From: Mesorhizobium sp.
GTDB lineage: Bacteria > Pseudomonadota > Alphaproteobacteria > Rhizobiales > Rhizobiaceae
Length of the DNA stretch: 43,182 bases
NCBI RefSeq assembly: GCF_024710845.1
Contig: NZ_JANJTZ010000007.1
Span: forward strand, 1-43,182
Direction: 5' to 3'
A program made the position numbers and the translations under genes. Below are positions 7,339-16,936 of this stretch, one piece after another (position 1 is the stretch's first letter; each line of letters opens with the position of its first letter). The notes under the pieces are model-generated. The model was not told the DNA's origin. It saw nothing but the letters and a program-made list of their open reading frames with translations, and searched no databases.

Positions 7339-8168
7339 GCGACTTCAACCGCAATCCGCTGGTCGACTGGGCGCTGAAGTTTTACATTCTCTTGTCCTTC
7401 GCCTTCATTTTCGCGCCGATCGCGGCGAGCTTCGTTTTCTCGTTCAACGTCGACCGCTTCCCGTCGCTGCCGCTCGGCGGCTTCTCGACGGTCTGGTACG
7501 AGACCGTCGCCGCCGATCCGCTGGTGTGGGAGGGCCTGCGCAACACGCTAATCGCCGGCGTGATCGTGTCGGTCGTCGCTACCGCGCTAGGCTTCGGCGC
7601 CGCCTATACTGACTTCCGCTATCAGTTCTTCGGCAAGCCGTTCTATCTGGCGCTGGCGCTGCTGCCACCGACGATTCCGGTCGTCATCCTCGGCCTGGCG
7701 ATGCTGGCGTTCCTGTCCAATGTCAGCCTGTCCGGTGAAATCCATTCGGTCATCATCGCGCATGTCGTCATGTGCGCGCCGTTTGCGATGGCGATCTGCC
7801 GGCTTCGCCTGTCGCAGATGGACCCGTCGTTGGAGGCGGCCGCCTGGAACCTCGGCGCCTCCGAATGGATGGCGATGCGCCATGTCATCGTGCCATTCTG
7901 CCGGCCGGCGATCTTCGCGGCGCTGTTCATCACCATGGCGGTTTCGTTCGATGAATTCGCCGTGTCGTGGTTCGTCTCTGGCCTGCACGAAACGCTGCCG
8001 GTCAAGGTGCTCGGCTTCCTGCAAGGGCAGGTCAGCCCGCGCATCAACGTCATCGGCACGTTCGTCTTTCTCACCTCGATGACGCTGGTGATCCTCGCGC
8101 AGATCCTTCTTATGAAACGCAGCGCCGAGCCGAAGGCCGGCGCAAAACTCCCGGAGTTGGCGTCATGA
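7335..8168 (+). CDS. PotC-type ABC permease
   Basis: This 277-residue permease starts at the ATG overlapping the preceding stop. An N-terminal span (FYILLSFAFIFAPIAASFVF), further spans and a good EAA loop (EAAAWNLGASEWMAMRHVIVP, which contacts the ATPase) are visible. It pairs with the PotB-type protein. The four-base overlap on each side shows that the transporter genes are translated as one unit. The conserved FDEFAVSWFVSG segment near the C-terminal spans is typical of PotC. Confidence 0.92.
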   Translation: MSDFNRNPLVDWALKFYILLSFAFIFAPIAASFVFSFNVDRFPSLPLGGFSTVWYETVAADPLVWEGLRNTLIAGVIVSVVATALGFGAAYTDFRYQFFGKPFYLALALLPPTIPVVILGLAMLAFLSNVSLSGEIHSVIIAHVVMCAPFAMAICRLRLSQMDPSLEAAAWNLGASEWMAMRHVIVPFCRPAIFAALFITMAVSFDEFAVSWFVSGLHETLPVKVLGFLQGQVSPRINVIGTFVFLTSMTLVILAQILLMKRSAEPKAGAKLPELAS

Positions 8169-9256
8169 CCGATCAAGCTCTCGTCGTCTTCGACGGCGTC
8201 GTCAAAAGCTTCGGCAGTTTCGTGGCCGTCGAACGCATGGACCTCGACATCCGCAAGGGCGAGTTCCTCGCCATCATGGGATCGAGCGGCTGTGGCAAGA
8301 CGACCACGCTCAGGATGTTGGCCGGCCTCGAGGCCCCTACCGAAGGCGAGATCCGGCTTGCCGGCAAACGCATCAACGACCTACCCACCTGGCGGCGCGA
8401 CACGCCGATGGTCTGGCAGAGCCTGGCGCTGTTTCCATTCCTGACCGTGCGCGAGAACGTCGAGTTCAGCCTGCGCATGCGCGGCGTCGAAATGGCCGAG
8501 CGCCGGCAGCGCGTCGACAAATGGCTCGATCGGATGCAGATCACCGAATTCGCCGACCGCAACGTCGCGCATCTCTCCGGCGGGCAGAGGCAGCGCGTCG
8601 CCTTGGCCCGCTCCCTGGTGACCGAGCCGGAAATCCTGCTGCTCGACGAGCCGCTGTCGGCGCTCGACGCTCATCTCAAGGTGCGCATGCAGACCGTACT
8701 GTCGAACCTTCAGAAGGAACTCGGAATCACCTTCGTCTATGTCACGCACAGCCAGTCGGAAGCGTTTTCCATGGCCGACCGCGTCGTCATCATGAGCCGC
8801 GGCCGGATCGAGCAGATCGGCAACCCGCAGGAAATCTATCGCGCGCCGCGAACGAAGTTCGTTGCCGAGTTTCTCGGCTCCTCGAACGTCTTCGCAGGCA
8901 AGGTCTCTGCGGCCGATGGCGACGCCATCAGGATCGCAACGCCGTCGGGCGAATTCGATGTCGCGCGCAATCCGGCCAAGACGCTCGCCAAGGGCGACAA
9001 GGCGACCTTCGTCGTCTCGGGCGACCGGGTGCAGCTAAGCAATGAGCGGCCAGTCGGCGTCAACGGCATGCAGGCCTCGGTGGTCGGCGAGGAGTTCGTC
9101 GGCGCTACCGCCGTCATCCATCTCGAAGGCGTCGATGGGCTGGAGCTCAAGGCGCAGAAGAGCCACGACGAGCTGGAGCAGATCAACCTCATTCCAGGGG
9201 CGAAGATCTGGGTATCCTGGCGCGCCGAGGCGAGCCACATCCTGCCGGGGGAATAG
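8165..9256 (+). CDS. PotA-type ABC transporter ATPase
   Basis: This 363-residue ATPase powers the importer. It has Walker A GSSGCGKTT (about residues 39-47), a Q-loop in VWQSLALFP (Trp where Phe is usual), signature LSGGQRQRVALARSL, Walker B ILLLDEPLSALD and H-loop VYVTHSQSEA. A C-terminal TOBE/MOP-like regulatory domain begins at about residue 240. The start overlaps the permease stop as ATGA. It ends 6 bp from the stop of the convergent AraC-type gene, with no terminator visible between them, so transcripts may collide there. Confidence 0.94.
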   Translation: MTDQALVVFDGVVKSFGSFVAVERMDLDIRKGEFLAIMGSSGCGKTTTLRMLAGLEAPTEGEIRLAGKRINDLPTWRRDTPMVWQSLALFPFLTVRENVEFSLRMRGVEMAERRQRVDKWLDRMQITEFADRNVAHLSGGQRQRVALARSLVTEPEILLLDEPLSALDAHLKVRMQTVLSNLQKELGITFVYVTHSQSEAFSMADRVVIMSRGRIEQIGNPQEIYRAPRTKFVAEFLGSSNVFAGKVSAADGDAIRIATPSGEFDVARNPAKTLAKGDKATFVVSGDRVQLSNERPVGVNGMQASVVGEEFVGATAVIHLEGVDGLELKAQKSHDELEQINLIPGAKIWVSWRAEASHILPGE

Positions 9257-9262
9257 GTAGCT

Positions 9263-10261
9263 CTACGCGTTTTCTCGAAACGCCATCGGCGTCATGCTGC
9301 GCCGCTCGCGGAAGGCGCGGATGAAATGCGATGAGTCGCAGAAGCCGGTCGAGGTGGCGATTTCGGTCACCGAGTGCTTCGTGTGCCTGAGCAGGAACTC
9401 CGCGTATTCGAGACGCATGATCTTGTAGGCCAGCGTCGGCGCCATGCCGATCGTGCGCTGGAAATGCCTTTCAAGCTGCCGCCGGTTGGCGCCGAGGCGC
9501 CGGGACAGTTCGTCGATGGCGATCGGCGTATCGATGTTCTGCTGCATCAACAGCAACGCCTTCTTCACCATCGGATCGTCGGTATGGAGGTCGAGCGGGA
9601 TGCCGGGCTGCGGCGTCTCGGCCCGCTCCGCCTCGTCGATGATCATGATGTGCAGGCTTTTCCGGGCCTGCGCGCGCCCGACGTGTTTTTCGACCAGAAA
9701 GGCGGCCAGATGCGCCGAGCTCGCGCCGCCCGAACAGGTCAGCCTGTCGCGATCGACAACGAAGATCTGGTCGGAGACCGGCTGCAGCCCGTCGAACTGT
9801 TCCAGGAAATCGTCGTGGTGGAACCAGCTGACGCAGCAGCGATAGCCGTCCATCAATCCCGCGCGGTGCAGGATGAAGGCGCCCGTGCAGACGCCGACAA
9901 GCGGTACGCCGAGTGTTGCCGCCTGGCGCAGATAGCGGGCGTATTCGGGGCTGAGGTTGGGGATCTCGTCCATCAGCCCGCCGACCACGACCAGATAGTC
10001 GAATTTGCCCGGATCGCCGAGACGCTCATGCGGCTGTATGACCACGCCGCAGCTCGAGGCAAGCGGGCTCATCGTGTCGGAAAGAACGGTCCATTCGCAC
10101 AGAATCTGGCGGCTGCGGTCGCCCTCGTCGGCGGCCAGCCGGAGCACGTCGACGAAATTGGCGAAGGCGCAGAGCGTGAAGCGGCGGGCCAGAATGAAGC
10201 CGATGGAAAGCCGGGCCTTGCCGGCCGGCCGTCGTGACGAAGGCAACTGTCCGGAAGCCAT
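9263..10261 (-). CDS. GlxA-family AraC regulator, probable sarcosine/glycine-betaine type (SouR/GbdR-like)
   Basis: This is a 332-residue protein. A DJ-1/PfpI-like sensor domain spans about residues 18-200 (IGFILARRFTLCAFANFVDV; VGVCTGAFILHRAGLMDG; CSGGASSAHLAA), and an AraC double helix-turn-helix spans about 220-330 (IAIDELSRRLGANRRQLERH; FCDSSHFIRAFRERR). The ATG at 10261, with GGAGGGG upstream, is preferred to a TTG at 10291. Regulators of this architecture (GbdR, SouR, CdhR in Pseudomonas) control glycine betaine, sarcosine and carnitine use. Divergence from soxB makes activation of the sarcosine oxidase operon by sarcosine or a related N-methyl compound likely (inference). Confidence 0.9.
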   Translation of the reverse strand: MASGQLPSSRRPAGKARLSIGFILARRFTLCAFANFVDVLRLAADEGDRSRQILCEWTVLSDTMSPLASSCGVVIQPHERLGDPGKFDYLVVVGGLMDEIPNLSPEYARYLRQAATLGVPLVGVCTGAFILHRAGLMDGYRCCVSWFHHDDFLEQFDGLQPVSDQIFVVDRDRLTCSGGASSAHLAAFLVEKHVGRAQARKSLHIMIIDEAERAETPQPGIPLDLHTDDPMVKKALLLMQQNIDTPIAIDELSRRLGANRRQLERHFQRTIGMAPTLAYKIMRLEYAEFLLRHTKHSVTEIATSTGFCDSSHFIRAFRERRSMTPMAFRENA

Positions 10262-10299
10262 TCCCGCCCCTCCCCGGCATGTCCCGGTCAAATTCGCGA

Positions 10300-10328
10300 T
10301 GTCGCACTGGTAATACTATGCTGACGCA
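10300..10328 (+). promoter_or_regulatory. Direct repeat, candidate AraC-type operator before soxB
   Basis: TGTCGCA (10300-10306) and TGACGCA (10322-10328) are near-identical heptamers spaced 22 bp start to start. That is two helical turns, as bound by the two HTH motifs of AraC-family proteins. They lie between the divergent AraC-type gene and soxB, about 65-95 bp before the soxB start. Confidence 0.4.
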
Positions 10329-10393
10329 ATTGTTCTGTTCAAGCGGGATCGATGCGGAAACAATGGCGTCACGGTGAAACTCAGGTTCCAGCC

Positions 10394-11647
10394 ATGACCC
10401 ATTTCTCGGTTTCCTCACTTCTGCGCAATGCCCTTTCCGGCAACAAGAACTGGCAGCCGCAATGGCCGGACGCCGAGCCAAAGGCGGAGTATGACGTGAT
10501 CATCGTCGGCGCCGGTGGCCACGGGCTAGGTGCGGCCTACTATCTCGCCAAGGAGCATGGCATCACCAATGTCGCGGTGATCGAGAAGGGCTGGCTCGGC
10601 GGCGGCAATACCGGGCGCAACACCACCATCATCCGCTCCAACTATCTCTATGACGAAAGCGCCAGGCTCTACGACCATGCGCTCGATCTGTGGGAGGGGC
10701 TCAGCCAGGAATTAAACTACAACGTCATGTTCTCGCAGCGCGGCGTGATGATGCTGGCGCATTCCGTCCACGACGTGCAGAGCTTCAAGCGCCATCTCCA
10801 CTCCAACCGCCTCAACGGCGTCGACAATGAGTGGCTGACGCCCGAACAGGCCAAGGAATTCTGCCCGCCGCTCAACATCTCCAAGGACGCGCGCTATCCG
10901 GTGATGGGCGCGACGCTGCAACGCCGTGGCGGCGTGGCGCGCCACGACGCGGTCGCCTGGGGTTACGCCAGGGGGGCTGCGGCGCGCGGCGTCGACATCA
11001 TCCAGAATTGCGCGGTGACGGCGATCCGCCGCGACGCCTCGGGAAAGGTCACCGGCGTCGACACGCCAAGGGGCTTCATCAAGGCGAAAAAGGTCGCGGT
11101 GTCAGCGGCCGGCAGCACGTCCGTCGTCATGGACAGCGCCGGCGTGCACCTGCCGCTCGAAAGCTATCCCCTGCAGGCGCTGGTGTCGGAACCGGTCAAG
11201 CCGATCTTTCCCTGCGTCGTCATGTCGAACACGGTCCACGCCTATATCAGCCAATCGGACAAGGGCGAGCTGGTCATCGGCTCGGGCACCGATCAGTATG
11301 TCTCCTACAGCCAGCGCGGCGGCATGCATCTGATCGAACACACGGTCGCCGCGATTTGCGAGGTTTTTCCGATCTTCACGCGCATGCGCATGCTGCGCAA
11401 ATGGGCGGGCATCGTCGATGTCACGCCGGACCGCTCGCCGATCATCGGCAAGACTCCGGTCGAGGGGCTTTTCGTCAATTGCGGCTGGGGGACCGGCGGC
11501 TTCAAGGCGACCCCGGGCGCCGCGCATGTCTTTGCTCACACCATCGCGCGCGGCGAGCCGCACCGGATCAATGCGCCCTACACGCTCGAGCGCTTCACCA
11601 CGGGACGCCTGATCGACGAAGCCGCCGCTGCGGCCGTGGCCCACTGA
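10394..11647 (+). CDS. soxB: Sarcosine oxidase beta subunit
   Basis: This 417-residue flavoprotein subunit of heterotetrameric sarcosine oxidase oxidatively demethylates sarcosine to glycine. The FAD/Rossmann motif [18 protein letters not shown] is at about residues 35-52. The histidine in [14 protein letters not shown] (about 184) matches the position of covalent FMN attachment in the characterised enzyme. The C-terminal [13 protein letters not shown] block is typical. The ATG at 10394 follows the family N-terminus. It is the first gene of soxBDAG-glyA, which supplies the other subunits and the folate enzyme that uses the released C1 unit. Confidence 0.96.
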   Translation: MTHFSVSSLLRNALSGNKNWQPQWPDAEPKAEYDVIIVGAGGHGLGAAYYLAKEHGITNVAVIEKGWLGGGNTGRNTTIIRSNYLYDESARLYDHALDLWEGLSQELNYNVMFSQRGVMMLAHSVHDVQSFKRHLHSNRLNGVDNEWLTPEQAKEFCPPLNISKDARYPVMGATLQRRGGVARHDAVAWGYARGAAARGVDIIQNCAVTAIRRDASGKVTGVDTPRGFIKAKKVAVSAAGSTSVVMDSAGVHLPLESYPLQALVSEPVKPIFPCVVMSNTVHAYISQSDKGELVIGSGTDQYVSYSQRGGMHLIEHTVAAICEVFPIFTRMRMLRKWAGIVDVTPDRSPIIGKTPVEGLFVNCGWGTGGFKATPGAAHVFAHTIARGEPHRINAPYTLERFTTGRLIDEAAAAAVAH

Positions 11648-11659
11648 GGAGGCTGGACG

Positions 11660-11962
11660 ATGCTCCTGATAAGATGCCCCTATTGCGCCGCCGAGCGGCC
11701 TGAAGTCGAGTTCGTCTACGCCGGGGAGGCGCATATCGCGCGCCCCAGCGACCCGTCGGCGCTGACCGACGAGCAGTGGAAGAACCATCTCTTCATCCGG
11801 ACCAATCCGCGCGGCGCCCATTTCGAACGCTGGCGCCATCTGCACGGCTGCGGCCGCTTCTTCAACGCCGTTCGCGACACCGTCACCGACAAGTTCGCCA
11901 TGACCTACAGGGCCGGCTTGCCGCGCCCGACGGCAAGCGAGATCAAGGAAGCGCGCCCATGA
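11660..11962 (+). CDS. soxD: Sarcosine oxidase delta subunit
   Basis: This 100-residue subunit has the zinc-binding pattern of SoxD: CPYC at residues 6-9, with His and Cys in RHLHGCGRFF near 59-64. GGAGG occurs 8-9 bases before the ATG. Its stop overlaps the soxA start as ATGA, so the subunits are translated in step. It is a structural component of the alpha-beta-gamma-delta enzyme. Confidence 0.95.
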   Translation: MLLIRCPYCAAERPEVEFVYAGEAHIARPSDPSALTDEQWKNHLFIRTNPRGAHFERWRHLHGCGRFFNAVRDTVTDKFAMTYRAGLPRPTASEIKEARP

Positions 11963-14958
11963 CCGCCTATCGCGTATCCGGAAGGGGCCGCGTCGATCAC
12001 GACCGGCCGGTTCGCTTCACCTTCAACGGCAAGACCTTTGAGGGCCGCAAGGGTGACACCCTTGCCTCGGCGCTACTCGCCAACGGAGTGCATCTCGTCG
12101 GCCGCTCGTTCAAGTATCACCGGCCGCGCGGCATCCTGTCGGCCGGCTCGGAAGAGCCGAACGCCCTCGTCGGCGTCAGCCGCGGCGACGGCCGTGCGGA
12201 GCCCAACACGCGGGCAACGGTTCTCGAAATCTTCGACGGGCTGAACACGGCCAGCCAGAACCACTGGCCGTCCCTGAAGCGCGATGTCGGCGCGATCAAC
12301 GACGCCCTCTACATGCTGTTTTCCGCCGGCTTCTACTACAAGACCTTCATGTGGCCGAAATCCTTCTGGAACAAGGTCTACGAGCCGTTCATCCGCGGCG
12401 CGGCAGGTCTCGGCAAGTCGCCATCGGTTCCCGATCCGGACACCTATGCCAGCCGCTATGCGCATTGCGACGTGCTGGTCGTCGGCTCGGGACCGGCGGG
12501 CCTGGCGGCGGCGACCGAGGCCGCCAGGAGCGGCGCCAGCGTCATGCTGGTCGACGAGCAGGCCGAACTAGGCGGCTCGCTGCTCGGCGAGCCCGGGGCA
12601 GATATCAACGGCCGGCCCATATCGGACTGGCTCGAGGAGACCAAGGCCGCACTCGCCGCGCAAGAAAACGTCACGGTGCTGACCCGCACGACGGCGATAG
12701 GCTACTATCACGACAATTTCCTCGGACTTTGCCAGCGTCTGACCGACCACCTGGAAAAGCTGCCGGAAGGCGCGCCGCGCGAGCGTATGTGGCGGGTTCG
12801 GGCCAGGCAGGTGGTGCTCGCCCAGGGCGCTATCGAGAGGCCGCTGGTCTTCGACGGCAATGACCGTCCGGGCGTCATGCTGTCGGGATCGGCGAGGACC
12901 TTCCTCAACCGCTATGGCGTGAAGGCGGGCAACCGCGCCGCGGTCGTCACCGCGCATGATTCAGCCTGGCTCGCCGCTTTCGATCTCGCCGAGGCCGGCG
13001 TCAAGGTTGCCGCCATCGTCGATGTCCGCTCGAACGCGTCGGACCACCTTCTAAAGCGCGCCAAAGCGCTGGACATCGAGGTTCTTTCCGGCTGGACGGT
13101 GACTGGAACAGGCGGGCGGCTGAGGATTTCTTCCATCCGCGCAAATCCGGTCAGCGGTAGCGGCAAGGTCGGGCCGGCGCGGAAAATCGCCTGCGACACG
13201 CTTTTGATGTGCGGCGGCTGGACGCCGAGCGTGCATCTGTTTTCCCACACCAAGGGCAAGCTTGACTGGAACGAGGAGCGCCAGATGTTCTTGCCGGGCG
13301 CACCGACCGAGGAAACCCGTTGCGCGGGGGCCGGCAACGGCGCGTTCGGGTTGCTTGAGGCGATGACGGAAGGTGCGTCGGCCGGCGCCGGCGCCGCGAC
13401 CGATGCCGGCTTCGAGGCGAAGGCCAGCACTTATCAGGTCGACGGCGAGGTGCCGTGCGCGGGCGTCGGCGTGAAGGAGCTGCCGACCGATCGAAGCAGC
13501 TCGCGGGCGAGAGCCTTCGTCGATTTCCAGAACGACGTCACCGCCAAGGACATTCGCCTCGCCGTGCGCGAAGGATTTCTGTCGATCGAGCATATCAAGC
13601 GCTACACCACGACCGGCATGGCGACCGATCAGGGCAAGACGTCGAACATGAACGGCCTTGCCATCGCGTCGGATGCCGTCAAGCGGCCATCGCCCGCCGT
13701 GGGCCTCACCACCTTCCGTCCGCCCTATACGCCGACAACCTTCGGGGCGTTTGCCGGCTACAATCGCGGCGATCTGTTCGAGGTGACCCGCAGGACGGCG
13801 ATCGACAGCTGGGCCGAGGAGAACGGCGCGGTGTTCGAGCCGGTGTCGCTCTGGCGGCGCGCCTGGTATTTTCCCAGGCCCGGAGAAGACATGCATCAGG
13901 CCGTGGCCCGCGAATGCAAGGCGACACGTGAATCGCTTGGCATGTTCGACGCCTCGACGCTCGGCAAGATCGAGATCGTCGGGCCCGACGCCGCAGAATT
14001 CATGAACCGGATGTACACCAATGCCTGGACCAAGCTCGCTCCCGGACGGCTGCGCTACGGCCTCCTGCTCGGCGAAGACGGCTTCATACGCGACGACGGC
14101 GTCATCGGCCGCCTGACCGCCGACCGCTTCCACGTCACCACCACGACCGGCGGTGCGGCCCGAGTGCTCGCTATGATGGAAGACTATCTCCAGACCGAAT
14201 GGCCGGAGCTGAAAGTCTGGCTGACCTCGACGACCGAGCAATGGGCGGTGATCGCGCTGAACGGACCGAACGCGCGAAAGCTCATCGAGCCGCTCGTCGA
14301 AGGCATCGACCTGTCGAACGAGGCCTTCCCGCACATGTCGGTCGCGGAGGGAACGATCTGCGGGGTTCCGACCAGGCTGTTCCGCGTCAGCTTTACCGGC
14401 GAGCTCGGCTTCGAGGTCAACGTGCCCGCGCGTTATGGCCGCTCTGTCTGGCAGGCGCTCAACGAGGCGGGCCAAAAGTGGGGCATCACGCCCTACGGCA
14501 CCCAGACAATGCACGTGCTGCGCGCCGAAAAGGGCTACATCATCGTCGGCCAGGACACCGACGGAACGCTGACGCCCGACGACGCGGGCCTGGCTTGGGC
14601 GATCGGCAAGACCAAGCCGGACTTCGTCGGCAAGCGTTCGCTGACCCGCCCCGACATCATCGACCCGAACCGCAAGCAGCTCGTCGGGCTCGTCACGCGC
14701 GATCCGAAGGTCGTGCTGGAGGAAGGCGCGCAGATCGTCGCCAATCCGGGCCAGCCCACGCCGATGAAGATGATCGGCCACGTGACCTCGTCCTACTGGA
14801 GCGAGACGCTGGGGCGCTCCATCGCGCTGGCCGTCGTCGAAGGCGGACGGGCCCGCGAGGGCCAGACCGTCCACGTGCCGATGCCGGACAGGACCCACGC
14901 TGCGGCAATCGCCGGCATGGTGTTCTTCGACCCCGACGGCAAGCGTCTCAACGCATAG
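11959..14958 (+). CDS. soxA: Sarcosine oxidase alpha subunit
   Basis: This 999-residue subunit is the usual length for heterotetrameric enzymes. The N-terminal ferredoxin-like segment includes GDTLASALLANGVHLVGRSF. A dinucleotide-binding domain with VLVVGSGPAGLAAA lies at about residues 172-186, and a C-terminal GcvT-like tetrahydrofolate domain covers about residues 600-999 (GFEVNVPARYG; GTQTMHVLRAEKGY). It channels the methylene group from sarcosine to tetrahydrofolate and holds NAD and part of the FMN site. The start overlaps soxD by four bases; soxG follows after 10 bp. Confidence 0.96.
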   Translation: MTAYRVSGRGRVDHDRPVRFTFNGKTFEGRKGDTLASALLANGVHLVGRSFKYHRPRGILSAGSEEPNALVGVSRGDGRAEPNTRATVLEIFDGLNTASQNHWPSLKRDVGAINDALYMLFSAGFYYKTFMWPKSFWNKVYEPFIRGAAGLGKSPSVPDPDTYASRYAHCDVLVVGSGPAGLAAATEAARSGASVMLVDEQAELGGSLLGEPGADINGRPISDWLEETKAALAAQENVTVLTRTTAIGYYHDNFLGLCQRLTDHLEKLPEGAPRERMWRVRARQVVLAQGAIERPLVFDGNDRPGVMLSGSARTFLNRYGVKAGNRAAVVTAHDSAWLAAFDLAEAGVKVAAIVDVRSNASDHLLKRAKALDIEVLSGWTVTGTGGRLRISSIRANPVSGSGKVGPARKIACDTLLMCGGWTPSVHLFSHTKGKLDWNEERQMFLPGAPTEETRCAGAGNGAFGLLEAMTEGASAGAGAATDAGFEAKASTYQVDGEVPCAGVGVKELPTDRSSSRARAFVDFQNDVTAKDIRLAVREGFLSIEHIKRYTTTGMATDQGKTSNMNGLAIASDAVKRPSPAVGLTTFRPPYTPTTFGAFAGYNRGDLFEVTRRTAIDSWAEENGAVFEPVSLWRRAWYFPRPGEDMHQAVARECKATRESLGMFDASTLGKIEIVGPDAAEFMNRMYTNAWTKLAPGRLRYGLLLGEDGFIRDDGVIGRLTADRFHVTTTTGGAARVLAMMEDYLQTEWPELKVWLTSTTEQWAVIALNGPNARKLIEPLVEGIDLSNEAFPHMSVAEGTICGVPTRLFRVSFTGELGFEVNVPARYGRSVWQALNEAGQKWGITPYGTQTMHVLRAEKGYIIVGQDTDGTLTPDDAGLAWAIGKTKPDFVGKRSLTRPDIIDPNRKQLVGLVTRDPKVVLEEGAQIVANPGQPTPMKMIGHVTSSYWSETLGRSIALAVVEGGRAREGQTVHVPMPDRTHAAAIAGMVFFDPDGKRLNA

Positions 14959-14968
14959 GAGCCTAGTC

Positions 14969-15529
14969 ATGTTGCAGGAACATCGCCATCTGGAAGGACG
15001 CCGGATCGCCACGCAAGGCCCCGGCGTCCTGAGAGTCGAAAGGATCGAGGACTGCGCCCGCTTCAGTCTCCGCGTAGCGGACGGCAATATCGCCCTCGCC
15101 TCAAAGGCGTTCGGCTGCGACCTGCCGAGGACCATCGGCGCGACCTCGGATTCGGGCGCAAGGCTCGCGCTTTGCCTTGGACCGGACGAGTGGCAGCTTC
15201 TCGCCCCGCTCGACGGGCGCGATGCGATCGAAGCTAAATTTGCGGCGCTCTATCCGAAGATGCCGCACAGCCTGGTCGATGTCAGCCACCGTGAAGTCGG
15301 GATTGTCGTTGAAGGGACCGGCGCGACGCTGGCCTTGCGCTCGGCATGCCCGCTTGATCTCCGCGACATGGCGGTCGCGACCGTGACGCGAACCGTTTTC
15401 GACAAGGCGCAGATCATCCTGTTCCGGGAGGGCGAAAACCGCTTCCGCATCGAGGTGTGGCAATCCTTCGCCGACCATGTCTGGGGCATCCTGCAGGCCG
15501 CCGGCCGCGAGATAGAGCTCGGAATCTGA
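14969..15529 (+). CDS. soxG: Sarcosine oxidase gamma subunit
   Basis: This 186-residue subunit shows the SoxG pattern: [25 protein letters not shown] and CPLDLRDM, which resemble the GcvT fold. AGGAG (14957-14961) precedes the ATG. It completes the enzyme. The stop is followed by a short (CTGAAC) triplication and, 29 bp later, the GTG start of glyA, so glyA probably belongs to the same transcript. Confidence 0.94.
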   Translation: MLQEHRHLEGRRIATQGPGVLRVERIEDCARFSLRVADGNIALASKAFGCDLPRTIGATSDSGARLALCLGPDEWQLLAPLDGRDAIEAKFAALYPKMPHSLVDVSHREVGIVVEGTGATLALRSACPLDLRDMAVATVTRTVFDKAQIILFREGENRFRIEVWQSFADHVWGILQAAGREIELGI

Positions 15530-15558
15530 ACCTGAACCTGAACGAACTGGAGCAAACG

Positions 15559-16833
15559 GTGACCCTGCATCAAACCCAGCTGAACCGATCGATTGGCGAC
15601 GCCGAAATCGCCGCCGCAATCGACCGTGAACTCGATCGCCAGATGAACCAGATCGAACTGATCGCTTCGGAAAACATCGTCTCCAACGATGTGCTCCTGG
15701 CGCAGGGCTCTGTCCTGACCAACAAATACGCCGAAGGCTATCCTGGCCGGCGCTATTATGGCGGCTGCGAGTTTGTCGACGAAGTCGAGACCTTGGCCAT
15801 CGAGCGCGCCAAGCAGCTGTTCCGGGCCGGCTTCGCCAACGTCCAGCCGCATTCCGGCGCGCAGGCCAACCAGGCTGTGTTCCTGGCGCTGCTGCAGCCG
15901 GGCGACCGCATCATGGGCATGTCGCTCGCCCATGGCGGGCACTTGACCCATGGCTCGCCGGTAACGATGTCCGGAAAATGGTTCGACGTCGTCAGCTACG
16001 AGGTGCGCCAGTCCGACCAGCGGATCGACTATGATCTCCTCCGCCAGAAGGCGGTCGAGACGAGGCCGAAGCTGATCATCGCCGGGGCCTCGGCCTATCC
16101 GCGCGCCATAGATTTCGCCGCCTTCCGCAGCATCGCCGACGAGGTCGGCGCTTATCTGATGGTGGACATGGCGCACTATGCCGGCCTGAGCGCCGCCGGC
16201 GCCTACCCGGACCCGCTGCCTCACGCCCATGTCGTCACCACCACGACGCACAAGACGCTGCGCGGCCCGCGCGGCGGCATGATCCTGACCAATGACGAGG
16301 CGCTGGCCAAAAAATTCAACTCGGCGGTGTTCCCCGGCAATCAGGGCGGGCCCCTGATGCATGTCATCGCCGCCAAGGCGGTGGCCCTCGGCGAGGCCTT
16401 GCAGCCGGAATTCAGGACCTATGCCCGACAGGTGGTCGCCAACGCCAGGGTGTTGTGCGAAACGCTGATTTCCGGCGGCCTCAACATCGTTTCGGGCGGC
16501 ACCGACTGCCACATGGTGCTCGTCGATCTCCGGCCGAAAGGCGTCACCGGACGCGACGCAGAACATGCGCTCGAACGCGCCGGGCTGACCTGCAACAAGA
16601 ACTCGATCCCTTTCGATCCGGAAAAGCCCGCCATCACCTCCGGCGTGCGGCTCGGCACGTCGGCCGGCACGACGCGCGGCTTCGGCGAGGCCGAGTTCCG
16701 CCGCGTCGGCGAATTGATCCTGACTGTGATCGATTCGCTGGCGGAGGCGGGACCCGAAGGCAATCGCGCCGTCGAGGAGACGGTGCTGGCCGAGGTCCGA
16801 GATCTCTGCCGCCGCTTCCCGATCTACCAGTAG
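15559..16833 (+). CDS. glyA: Serine hydroxymethyltransferase
   Basis: This 424-residue PLP enzyme converts glycine plus 5,10-methylene-tetrahydrofolate to serine. The Schiff-base lysine is Lys232 in [40 protein letters not shown] and [12 protein letters not shown] are family hallmarks. The GTG at 15559 is chosen because GGAG lies 6-7 bases upstream and no ATG occurs near the family N-terminus. Here both substrates are the products of sarcosine oxidase, so this copy is best read as a catabolic GlyA dedicated to the pathway. It differs from a housekeeping copy in context, not in visible motifs. Confidence 0.95.
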   Translation: MTLHQTQLNRSIGDAEIAAAIDRELDRQMNQIELIASENIVSNDVLLAQGSVLTNKYAEGYPGRRYYGGCEFVDEVETLAIERAKQLFRAGFANVQPHSGAQANQAVFLALLQPGDRIMGMSLAHGGHLTHGSPVTMSGKWFDVVSYEVRQSDQRIDYDLLRQKAVETRPKLIIAGASAYPRAIDFAAFRSIADEVGAYLMVDMAHYAGLSAAGAYPDPLPHAHVVTTTTHKTLRGPRGGMILTNDEALAKKFNSAVFPGNQGGPLMHVIAAKAVALGEALQPEFRTYARQVVANARVLCETLISGGLNIVSGGTDCHMVLVDLRPKGVTGRDAEHALERAGLTCNKNSIPFDPEKPAITSGVRLGTSAGTTRGFGEAEFRRVGELILTVIDSLAEAGPEGNRAVEETVLAEVRDLCRRFPIYQ

Positions 16834-16903
16834 ACCAGGGATTGCCAGACCACTTGCGCAACGATTGCTCGTCCACTCCGTCGGGCAGCCAGGTGGTACC
16901 GCC

Positions 16904-16936
16904 ATGAACTTCATTCATCGCAATCGGTACCATTAA
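16904..16936 (+). CDS. Possible 10-codon leader peptide before sdaA
   Basis: ATG at 16904 begins MNFIHRNRYH, whose TAA directly abuts the sdaA ATG. AGGTGG, 8-9 bases before this ATG, is a better ribosome site than anything immediately before sdaA. The hexamer GGTACC occurs twice (16894-16899 and 16926-16931). Ribosomes finishing the short frame could reinitiate on sdaA. It may instead be chance. Confidence 0.3.
   Translation: MNFIHRNRYH

Noticed and set aside
13051-15135. A 694-codon open frame opposite soxA, with similar long frames opposite creatinase (1472-3034) and the importer (5085-6509)
   Set aside because: They are shadows of GC-rich coding sequence on the other strand; composition is His/Arg/Val-rich, with no recognisable domain, and each lies fully inside a well-supported gene.
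15529-15547. Triplicated CTGAAC between soxG and glyA as a regulatory element
   Set aside because: It is only three copies without symmetry; it is probably slippage in a short spacer.
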